Assembly (NCBI GenBank): GCA_964429015.1
Contig: CAYSAM010000031.1
Span: 1-5,945, forward strand
Source: MFAQ01 sp964429015
GTDB lineage: Bacteria > Patescibacteriota > Microgenomatia > UBA1400 > MFAQ01
Length of the DNA: 5,945 nt
Direction: 5' to 3'
Shown here: positions 1-4,271 of the stretch, piece by piece
Layout of the letters: every line of letters begins with the position of its first letter
Position numbering within the stretch: the first letter of the stretch is position 1
Made by a program: the position numbers and the translations under genes
Notes under the pieces: model-generated
Told to the model about the DNA's origin: nothing
What the model saw: the letters and a program-made list of their open reading frames with translations, nothing else
Database searches by the model: none

Positions 1-1
1 T

Positions 2-55
2 TTGGAGGATGATGTTTTGCTTGGGAAAGTGAGGGTGGTGGGTGGGTTGAGATAG
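2..55 (+). CDS. Possible 3' end of an unidentified plus-strand gene
   Basis: Reading from base 2, an open frame of 17 codons (LEDDVLLGKVRVVGWLR) runs from the window edge to a TAG at 53-55. The other two plus frames stop within the first 32 bases. The minus strand of bases 1-52 offers no ATG, GTG or TTG start. The composition is protein-like, and a gene ending here would converge on mreC, with the heptamer tract as the only spacer. Seventeen codons are too few to name a product, and the stretch could simply be non-coding DNA. Confidence 0.3.
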   Translation: MEDDVLLGKVRVVGGLR

Positions 56-89
56 TAGATCGTAGATCGTGGATGGTAGATCGTGGAGA
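55..89. repeat. Degenerate GTAGATC heptamer tract
   Basis: Five consecutive heptamers can be read: GTAGATC (55-61), GTAGATC (62-68), GTGGATG (69-75), GTAGATC (76-82) and GTGGAGA (83-89). Three are identical and two are diverged. The tract starts on the last base of the TAG that closes the possible upstream frame. It shares the AGATC core and the 7-bp period of the cleaner array that follows, so both probably arose by the same slippage or expansion process. Confidence 0.75.
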
Positions 90-93
90 TAAT

Positions 94-163
94 GGTTTAC
101 AGATCACAGATCACAGATCACAGATCACAGATCACAGATCACAGATCACAGATCACGGTTTAC
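94..163. repeat. Heptamer array: 8 x AGATCAC bracketed by GGTTTAC
   Basis: Eight perfect tandem copies of AGATCAC fill 101-156. The array is bracketed in the same 7-bp register by GGTTTAC at 94-100 and again at 157-163, followed by GGATTAG (164-170), which contains the reverse complement of the mreC stop codon. Every core copy contains GATC. The array lies just downstream of mreC on the minus strand, where a terminator would be expected, but I see no GC-rich hairpin with a T-run there. A 7-bp period in non-coding DNA is compatible with a mini/microsatellite; it is not a CRISPR array because there are no spacers. Confidence 0.95.
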
Positions 164-166
164 GGA

Positions 167-931
167 TTAGGGTTTGAGGATGACGACGATGTTGTCTGAG
201 AAGTGCTGAATTGTTTCGTACAAACTAACTTCACCTTTTTGAATTGGATCTTGTGGATTGGTTAGGATTTTGGTAACTTTGCCAACTAGTAAGTTGGCAG
301 GGATAAGCTCGGTAGCCTCACTGAGAACAAAGTCACCTAATATTAGCGGAGTTTGGCTCGGAACGTTGGTAATAATAGAACTGCCGTTTGTGTGGCGATA
401 GACCCCTTTGGGTCCGGAAGCACTTTTTAGTGAGATGGCGGGGAAAACGTCATCTTCTAGAGTTGTAATAGTAAGAGAATCGTCGGAAATATCACTAATC
501 AGACCAAGTAAAATATTTTCGAGAACTACTGGCATACCAGGTTTTACTTGATCAAGTGGTTGAGTGGAAGTAGCAATAATTTTGTTTGTAGTGTTGGTAA
601 CGTTTATAGGTAATACTTTTTGATAGTTAGTTTTTAGAAGCTCTTCGGTTTTTGTGTCTTTTAATGCTTGTTTTAGTTTTTCATTTTCCCAAACAAGATG
701 GGCAATGAGAATTTTTTGTTCACGGTTTTGGTGGTTTAGTTGTGGCAGGGACTGTAGATACTTGGTTTGTTGATTGAGAAATAAGCGACCAGCTAAGATA
801 GGCTTTGTAATGGGGGAAAGTATTAGGGAGATTGAAGAGTTTAAAAAAAGTCCAAGCTTGAGATTACTGATAGTAAATAGTAGGATGGAGACCAAGAGGG
901 GTGGTAAAAATAATAGTTTGGAATTATTCAT
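167..931 (-). CDS. mreC: Rod shape-determining protein MreC
   Basis: MreC is the bitopic scaffold of the elongation complex, linking MreD and the PBP2/RodA synthase outside the membrane. The chosen start gives 254 residues. A hydrophobic segment (about residues 5-22, LLFLPPLLVSILLF) is the membrane anchor. Residues about 50-92 are polar and heptad-like (LVWENEKLKQAL), as expected for the dimerising coiled coil. Two beta-rich lobes follow; KPGMPVV, GLISDISDDSLTITTL and GDFVLSEATELIPANLLVGKV match the MreC pattern, the last corresponding to the usual 'P-x-GL-x-IG-x-V' element. An upstream ATG at 955 would add eight residues, but a weak -10-like box (TATGGT, minus strand 956-951) overlaps it, so 931 is preferred. 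No clear Shine-Dalgarno precedes either start. The orientation opposite to mreD and mrdA departs from the usual co-directional mreBCD-mrdA order. Confidence 0.85.
   Translation of the reverse strand: MNNSKLLFLPPLLVSILLFTISNLKLGLFLNSSISLILSPITKPILAGRLFLNQQTKYLQSLPQLNHQNREQKILIAHLVWENEKLKQALKDTKTEELLKTNYQKVLPINVTNTTNKIIATSTQPLDQVKPGMPVVLENILLGLISDISDDSLTITTLEDDVFPAISLKSASGPKGVYRHTNGSSIITNVPSQTPLILGDFVLSEATELIPANLLVGKVTKILTNPQDPIQKGEVSLYETIQHFSDNIVVILKP
858..886 (+). promoter_or_regulatory. Putative promoter for mreD-mrdA, inside mreC
   Basis: TTGAGA (858-863) and TAGGAT (881-886) are separated by 17 bp and lie 44 bp before the mreD-like start. Transcription would begin near 893, leaving a leader of about 37 nt. 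The element lies within the 5' coding part of mreC on the other strand, which is forced because the two start codons overlap. The -35 matches consensus at 5 of 6 positions and the -10 at 4 of 6, so this is suggestive only. Confidence 0.4.
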
Positions 932-1346
932 GTCAGTACAAACCAAGAATACCATAAAAGAAATATTTTTTTTGACAATATCTGTTTTGCTGTTTGAGGG
1001 GGTAATGGGGTTAGGGGTGTTTTGGCCGTTTTTGCTAAAGCAGACAGAAAGAAAAAATTCATTTTGGTTAGCATTTTTTTGCGGTGTACTTTTTAGTCTT
1101 TTTTATAATCAAAAAATTGGTTTGATGAGTTTGTTTTTACTGGTGGTGATGGCTGGCATACATTTGATAATGGGAGGCGGGAGTAGGGGAAAAATTATTA
1201 TGGTTATGTCTTTGATTGCAAATTTTGTTTTTGATCGTTACTTTGGTTTGTCGTGGAGTTTGTGGGAGGGGTTGGTAATTTTGGTGGTGTGTTTACTTTT
1301 TGCTAAAGACTTGGAGTTTCAAGAAACTATAAAAATAAATTTTTAA
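930..1346 (+). CDS. mreD: MreD-like integral membrane protein
   Basis: This encodes a 138-residue, strongly hydrophobic protein starting MSVQTKNT. Roughly four to five membrane segments can be seen: about residues 10-32 (IFFLTISVLLFEGVMGLGVF), 43-57 (FWLAFFCGVLFSLFY), 61-78 (IGLMSLFLLVVMAGIHLI), 85-98 (IIMVMSLIANFVF) and 106-124 (WEGLVILVVCLLF). Size, topology and its place between mreC and the PBP2 gene fit MreD, the membrane partner of MreC. No catalytic motif is expected, and sequence alone cannot prove the family. An in-frame ATG at 774 would add 52 residues antisense to mreC; that extension is polar and unlike MreD, so the start at 930 is preferred, with only a weak GGA (920-922) as ribosome-binding site. 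The stop codon directly abuts the mrdA start. Confidence 0.65.
   Translation: MSVQTKNTIKEIFFLTISVLLFEGVMGLGVFWPFLLKQTERKNSFWLAFFCGVLFSLFYNQKIGLMSLFLLVVMAGIHLIMGGGSRGKIIMVMSLIANFVFDRYFGLSWSLWEGLVILVVCLLFAKDLEFQETIKINF
951..978 (-). promoter_or_regulatory. Weak putative promoter for mreC, inside mreD
   Basis: On the minus strand TTGTCA (978-973) is followed after 16 bp by TATGGT (956-951), which would start transcription around 944-943, some 12 nt before the mreC ATG at 931. Both boxes deviate from consensus. If real, it gives a short leader and rules out the upstream ATG at 955, which would lie inside the -10 box. Confidence 0.25.
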
Positions 1347-2882
1347 ATGACAAAAACCACTACTTTAAGTTGGATTGGTTTTTGTTTGAGTCTTATGTTT
1401 GCGTTGCTTTTTGCTAGAGTGGTTTTTGTCAATTTGGTTATGGGTGGACATTTTAGAGATTTGGCAGAAAATAATACAATTAGAAGAGAGAAAGTGGTTC
1501 AATCTAGAGGGAATATATATGATAGAAATGGTAAACAATTAGCGGTGAATATTGAGAACGAGGGTAGAACTGTGCGATTTTATCCTTATGGTGAAGTGTT
1601 AGCTGGTGTTTTGGGTTATACCGGAAAAATTGATGAGCCTAGTTTAAAAAAGTGTAAAAATGACTGTGATGGTGAGACGGAAATAGGAAAAATGGGTTTG
1701 GAAAAATATTATCAGGCGGAACTTGTGGGTAAGCCAGGTGAGGTGATTATTGAAGAAAAAGCAACAGGAGAAACTAGGGCTAAGTTTTTTCAGCAAGGCG
1801 GGGAGGAGGGAAAAAATATTACCACAAATATAGATGCGGACTGGCAAAAGGCGGCATTTGTGAGTTTGAAGGAGAAATTGAAGGAGGCGGGGAAAAGCGG
1901 AGCTGTGGTGGTTACTAAAGTAAGTGGTGAGGTGTTGGTGTTGGTAAGTGCACCATCATTTGATAATAATTTGTTTATAAATAATGGTAAGAGAAGTGAT
2001 TTTGGAGGGGACTATAAATCAGTTGCGGATTTGCTTTTGGCAGAAGAATCAAAACCACTTTTTAATAGAGCTATTTCGGGTGATTTTGCGCCAGGGTCGG
2101 TATACAAAATTTTGCCAGCCATCGCTGGTTTGCAAGAGAAAAAAATAAATGAAGACTCGAGTATAGTGGACACTGGTGAAATAAAAATAGGGGAGTATCG
2201 ATTTGGAAATTGGTACCTGGATAAATATGGGAAAACCGATGGTGATGTAAATGTGACAAAAGCAATTGCTCGTAGTAATGACATTTTCTGTTATAAACTT
2301 GGTGAACAGCTTGGAGTAGATTTGCTTGTGAGTTGGTCCAAAAAAATGGGTTTAGGAGACTATACTAATATAGATTTACCAGGAGAAGGAAAAGGTTTGT
2401 TGCCAACTCCGTATTGGCGCGAGAAAAATTTGGGAGAGCGATGGTTTTTGGGAAACACATACCACTTATCTATTGGCCAAGGAGATCTTATGAGTACACC
2501 CATGCAGATAAATAGAATGACCGCTGCCATAATTAGTGGTAAAAAATGTGAACCAAGGTTAGTGGGTAAAGGAAATTGTGTTGATGTTGGACTTAACGAA
2601 GAAAATAGAAAGATAATTTTGAGAGGAATGGAAAAAGCTTGTAGCCCGGAGGGGACGGCTTTTCCTTTATTTAGTTATGCGGGTAAAATTTATTGCAAAA
2701 CTGGTACAGCCCAAAAGGGTGGAAAAGAAACGGTGTCGAACGCGTGGATTAGCGTGGTGGTGCCAAAAGGTGGGAACCTGGACGATTGGTTTGTTGTAAC
2801 TGTTTTGGTGGAAGAGGGGGGTGAGGGGAGTGCTGTTGCGGCGCCAATAGCTAAGGATCTGATGCCGATGCTGCTGAAGTAG
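1347..2882 (+). CDS. mrdA: Penicillin-binding protein 2 (class B D,D-transpeptidase)
   Basis: This 511-residue enzyme cross-links peptidoglycan peptides during elongation; it is anchored in the membrane with its catalytic domain outside. Visible parts are one membrane anchor (about residues 8-32), the pedestal motif RGNIYDRNG (54-62), the family segment YPYGEVLAGVLGYTG (79-93), and the transpeptidase motifs: nucleophile S251-V-Y-K254, S310-N-D312, G377-Q-G and K451-T-G-T-A455. The start follows the mreD TAA with no gap, so translational coupling is likely. It is shorter than typical PBP2 (about 600 or more residues). The main loss lies between LAVN (65-68) and RFYPYG (77-82), where the head subdomain of about 70-80 residues normally sits. 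Seven cysteines lie outside the membrane (103, 107, 315, 401, 411, 432, 450), one directly before KTG. FtsI-type PBP3 is the alternative, but the YPYG/GYTG and GQGD contexts favour PBP2. Confidence 0.9.
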   Translation: MTKTTTLSWIGFCLSLMFALLFARVVFVNLVMGGHFRDLAENNTIRREKVVQSRGNIYDRNGKQLAVNIENEGRTVRFYPYGEVLAGVLGYTGKIDEPSLKKCKNDCDGETEIGKMGLEKYYQAELVGKPGEVIIEEKATGETRAKFFQQGGEEGKNITTNIDADWQKAAFVSLKEKLKEAGKSGAVVVTKVSGEVLVLVSAPSFDNNLFINNGKRSDFGGDYKSVADLLLAEESKPLFNRAISGDFAPGSVYKILPAIAGLQEKKINEDSSIVDTGEIKIGEYRFGNWYLDKYGKTDGDVNVTKAIARSNDIFCYKLGEQLGVDLLVSWSKKMGLGDYTNIDLPGEGKGLLPTPYWREKNLGERWFLGNTYHLSIGQGDLMSTPMQINRMTAAIISGKKCEPRLVGKGNCVDVGLNEENRKIILRGMEKACSPEGTAFPLFSYAGKIYCKTGTAQKGGKETVSNAWISVVVPKGGNLDDWFVVTVLVEEGGEGSAVAAPIAKDLMPMLLK

Positions 2883-2908
2883 CTGTTTTGTGGATTGGCT
2901 TATAACAC

Positions 2909-2937
2909 TTGACAAGTGGATGAATGGGTGCTATAAT
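2909..2937 (+). promoter_or_regulatory. Consensus sigma-70 promoter P1 of ncRNA 1
   Basis: A perfect TTGACA (2909-2914) and a perfect TATAAT (2932-2937) are separated by 17 bp, with an extended -10 TGC (2929-2931). Transcription should start at about A2945. The -35 box sits in a near-perfect palindrome, CACTTG-A-CAAGTG (2906-2918), which could be an operator or chance. It begins 27 bp after the mrdA stop, and I see no terminator between them, so mrdA transcripts may also read into this unit. Confidence 0.9.
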
Positions 2938-3246
2938 ACTTTTTAGAATTAACAAGTGGGGTAGTGAAAATCTACCTCACTTGTGCACTTTTAGGAACAT
3001 CACCCTTCTGGGTGTTAAGTTTGGAGAATGGAAGGTTCGCATTCGAGACGTTGAAAATCCGTCCCCGCTTTCCTCCATCCTTCGGTTATGTAGCCCGCTT
3101 CTCGCGGAGCCGTGCAGGCGCTCAGCCGCCGCTATTTGCTGGGGTGCCATTCTGGCTTATCCCGCCAAGTCCGGCTACAAACCCATAGATCTCCGTCGGC
3201 GCAACCGCGCTGCTTCCCGCTCCGGCGGAGATTCTAAAAATTACAT

Positions 3247-3276
3247 GCCTCGCATTTAAGCGGGGCGTTTGCATTT
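3247..3276 (+). terminator. Hairpin and short T-run near the 3' end of ncRNA 1
   Basis: GCCTCGC (3247-3253) pairs with GCGGGGC (3260-3266), 7 bp with one G-U pair, around the loop ATTTAA. It is followed by GTTTGCATTTTT. It may be a first, weaker terminator or the last helix of the RNA. Confidence 0.45.
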
Positions 3277-3280
3277 TTAT

Positions 3281-3311
3281 AGCCTGGAGTTTCCAGGTTT
3301 TCTTGTTTTTT
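3281..3311 (+). terminator. Intrinsic terminator of ncRNA 1
   Basis: CCTGGA (3283-3288) pairs with TCCAGG (3292-3297) around a GTT loop, extendable by a G-U and an A-T pair. A T-rich tract follows immediately (3298-3311, TTTT-C-TTG-TTTTTT). It ends 14 bp before the -35 box of the next unit. Confidence 0.8.
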
Positions 3312-3324
3312 AAGCCTGTAATGC

Positions 3325-3353
3325 TTGACATGGGCATGTATAGGTTGTATATT
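3325..3353 (+). promoter_or_regulatory. Consensus-like sigma-70 promoter P2 of ncRNA 2
   Basis: A perfect TTGACA (3325-3330), a 17-bp spacer and TATATT (3348-3353) predict a start at about A3359-A3360. As in P1 and P3, the -35 box is preceded by C (CTTGACA). Confidence 0.85.
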
Positions 3354-3359
3354 ATGTTA

Positions 3360-3703
3360 ATTCTTAGCCTTATGGTAGGTTTATTCTTTAAGTTTTTATT
3401 AATCCAAGCCTGGTGATTACTAAAATAAAAGTGAATATCGCTTTTAACTTGGTAGTCATCTGAGCGCATCACTACCCCAAATTTTATTGGTATGGTAGGG
3501 TGGTCGCCTTGATCGGTTTATTTTTTTGAGAAAATACCGCTCTGATGGCACTGGTGAAATTGCTTAGTCTCACAAGCCCTGGCACAAACGTGCTAAGACA
3601 AGCTTTTCACCTAGGATTGGCGGCTCCGCTGGGAACATTTTTGTGTTCCAATTTATTTGATCTTCGAGATTTATTCTCCCAGCGGCGCCGCTCTCTTTTT
3701 TTT
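3360..3703 (+). ncRNA. Structured RNA gene 2, family not recognised
   Basis: This is a transcript of about 345 nt from P2 to an eight-T run. Helices seen are AAAAG/CTTTT (3427-3431/3441-3445), GGTAGT/ACTACC (3451-3456/3471-3476), a competing hairpin CTACC-CCAA against TTGG-TAT-GGTAG (3472-3480/3487-3498), and CGG-TATTTT against AAAATA-CCG near 3514-3538. A compound stem follows at 3553-3611: GGTGAAA-TTG-CTTAG against CTAAG-A-CAA-GCT-TTTCACC. The 3' domain is a 16-position stem, GGCGGCTCCGCTGGGA (3619-3634) against TCCCAGCGGCGCCGCT (3677-3692), with one mismatch and one G-U, enclosing two smaller hairpins (GGAACA/TGTTCC and ATCT-TCG-AGAT). The 89-codon frame starting at 3545 lies across these helices, has no ribosome-binding site and resembles no known protein. 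I could not place the RNA in a known family. Confidence 0.6.
3677..3703 (+). terminator. Terminator formed by the ncRNA 2 3' domain
   Basis: The 3' strand of the long GC-rich stem (3677-3692) is followed by CTC and eight T residues (3696-3703), the expected layout of an intrinsic terminator. The stem loop is unusually large and branched. Confidence 0.7.
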
Positions 3704-3708
3704 ATTAA

Positions 3709-3730
3709 CAGCCTGGTTTTTACCAGGCTG
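3709..3730 (+). terminator. Second hairpin after ncRNA 2, possible back-up terminator
   Basis: CAGCCTGGT (3709-3717) and ACCAGGCTG (3722-3730) form a perfect 9-bp stem with a TTTT loop. The tail (ATTCTATATTT) is AT-rich but not a clean T-run, so termination may be weak. It shares the AGCCTGG...CCAGG core with the ncRNA 1 terminator. Confidence 0.55.
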
Positions 3731-3788
3731 ATTCTATATTTACTGCTTTATATTTATGGGGTTTTATTATCTTGGAGTAAAGAAGTAC

Positions 3789-3817
3789 TTGACATTATGG
3801 GTTTAATGTGTTAGAAT
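3789..3817 (+). promoter_or_regulatory. Consensus-like sigma-70 promoter P3 of ncRNA 3
   Basis: A perfect TTGACA (3789-3794), a 17-bp spacer and TAGAAT (3812-3817), with an extended -10 TGT (3809-3811), predict a start at about A3824. It shares CTTGACA and the exact spacing with P1 and P2. Confidence 0.85.
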
Positions 3818-3823
3818 ACAACT

Positions 3824-4131
3824 ATTGAAAATTAAAGAAGTTTCAGTTGTCTGGTTTGGGCATAGGAGTAATCTTGTGCCCAGTCTGGACAACTGACATC
3901 CCCGTCAGGTCCTTCCGAGCATAAATCTCTCCCATCTAAAATTTGAGATTTGTGGTAAGAATGGCTCTTAAGAGCCAATATCCTTTCGGAGGATAGGAGT
4001 GTGGAGGTTTGTAACGGTAAATAATCGCTAGTTCGCCACTTTGGCCCAACTATAAACTTAGCGAACCGGACAAACCTCCACATCATCTTTAAGAAAATTT
4101 TGGAGCCCGCTATGCGGGCTCTTTCCTTTTA
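3824..4131 (+). ncRNA. Structured RNA gene 3, closed multi-hairpin RNA, family not recognised
   Basis: This is a transcript of about 305 nt from P3 to a strong terminator. A long-range pairing TTAAAGA (3832-3838) with TCTTTAA (4086-4092) can close the whole molecule. Inside, in order, are: TCAGTTGTC/GACAACTGA (3843-3851/3888-3896) with an inner GGGCA/TGCCC; AAATCTC/GAGATTT (3923-3929/3945-3951); GGCTC-TTAA-GAGCC (3963-3976); TATCCT-TTCGG-AGGATA (3979-3995); and a 12-bp stem TGTGGAGGTTTG/CAAACCTCCACA (4000-4011/4071-4082). That last stem encloses CGGT/ACCG, TCGCTA/TAGCGA and a small GCC/GGC hairpin. CTGAC-ATCCCC-GTCAG (3892-3907) could compete with the first hairpin. No tRNA-like 3' end, SRP apical loop or RNase P core was found. 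The next gene has its own start 141 bp beyond the terminator, so this is probably a free RNA rather than a leader. Confidence 0.65.
4103..4131 (+). terminator. Strong intrinsic terminator of ncRNA 3
   Basis: GAGCCCGC (4103-4110) and GCGGGCTC (4114-4121) form a perfect 8-bp GC-rich stem with a TAT loop, followed by TTTCCTTTTAT. It separates the RNA cluster from topA. Confidence 0.9.
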
Positions 4132-4188
4132 TAAAAGTGTGTGTGGTAGAATTTCGGACGTTATTGCAATGGTATATTGGATAGTGTC
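4132..4188 (+). promoter_or_regulatory. topA upstream spacer with possible -10 boxes
   Basis: Between the terminator and the palindromic repeat lie an extended -10-like TGG-TAGAAT (4144-4152) and a TATATT (4173-4178). Neither has a recognisable -35 box at 16-18 bp. One of them probably serves topA, because the strong terminator upstream should block read-through. Confidence 0.3.
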
Positions 4189-4265
4189 TGTCATTGCGAA
4201 TCGCGAAGTGCTGAAGCAATCTCCGTGTCGGGGATTACCACGTCGTTTCACTCCTCGCAATGACA
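4189..4265. repeat. 77-bp palindromic interspersed repeat (REP/MITE-like), intergenic copy
   Basis: The element is bounded by perfect 11-bp terminal inverted repeats, TGTCATTGCGA (4189-4199) and TCGCAATGACA (4255-4265), with the interior AAGCAATCTCC...GGGGATT also partly palindromic. The TGTCATTGCGA...GAAGCAATC layout resembles short palindromic repeats I know from many bacterial genomes. It has no coding capacity. It ends 6 bp before the topA start, so it forms the 5' leader of that mRNA and may fold over it. A diverged copy lies inside topA. Confidence 0.85.
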
Positions 4266-4271
4266 AAATAT

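Larger units (their letters stand above)
2945..3311 (+). ncRNA. Structured RNA gene 1, family not recognised
   Basis: A transcript of about 365 nt is bounded by the consensus promoter P1 and an intrinsic terminator. It opens with a 13-bp hairpin, ACAAGTGGGGTAG (2952-2964) against CTACCTCACTTGT (2972-2984), with one G-U pair. A CACCC/GGGTG hairpin follows (3001-3014). Bases 3061-3240 are about 62% GC by hand count, far above the flanking genes, and contain more helices: GCCCGC against GCGGAGC around 3092-3112, GCCA/TGGC near 3146-3155, and an 11-bp stem ATCTCCGTCGG (3189-3199) against CCGGCGGAGAT (3222-3232). No reading frame here looks like a protein. I checked by eye for RNase P, tmRNA and SRP signatures and found none convincing. 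Both the RNA call and the novelty are inference. Confidence 0.6.

Noticed and set aside
94..163. Heptamer array considered as a CRISPR
   Set aside because: The units are 7 bp and contiguous, with no spacers.
774..929. N-terminal extension of the mreD-like gene to ATG 774
   Set aside because: The 52 extra residues are polar, entirely antisense to mreC, and unlike any MreD N-terminus.
972..1008. Perfect TTGACA at 972-977 on the plus strand inside mreD
   Set aside because: No acceptable -10 box lies 16-18 bp downstream, and it falls inside coding sequence.
3060..3080. GGAGGAAAG on the minus strand, resembling the first conserved region of RNase P RNA
   Set aside because: The match stops before TCC-GGGC, no ACAGAA-type downstream core follows on that strand, and promoter and terminator signals all point to plus-strand transcription.
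2924..3259. Open frame of 111 codons across RNA 1 (and a 74-codon frame at 2964-3188)
   Set aside because: The ATG overlaps the P1 promoter region, so it would precede the transcript start. The composition (Arg/Ser/Pro/Cys rich) follows the GC-rich helices, and no domain is recognisable.
3354..3416. 20-residue hydrophobic peptide starting MLILSLMVG after P2
   Set aside because: Its ATG directly follows the -10 box and therefore lies upstream of the expected transcription start; there is no ribosome-binding site.
3122..3472. Minus-strand open frame of 116 codons
   Set aside because: It crosses a terminator, a promoter and parts of two RNA units on the opposite strand, has no recognisable ribosome-binding site and resembles no protein family.
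3545..3814. Plus-strand open frame of 89 codons with a hydrophobic C-terminus
   Set aside because: It runs through the strongest helices and both terminators of RNA 2 and into promoter P3, and has no ribosome-binding site. The hydrophobic end comes from T-rich terminator sequence.
3903..3920. TCAGG followed by GAGCA in RNA 3, resembling the SRP RNA apical loop
   Set aside because: The GGAA tetraloop and closing pairs that must lie between these motifs are missing.
3832..4086. Minus-strand open frame of 84 codons
   Set aside because: It is coextensive with RNA 3 on the other strand, whose perfect helices explain the sequence better, and no family resemblance is seen.
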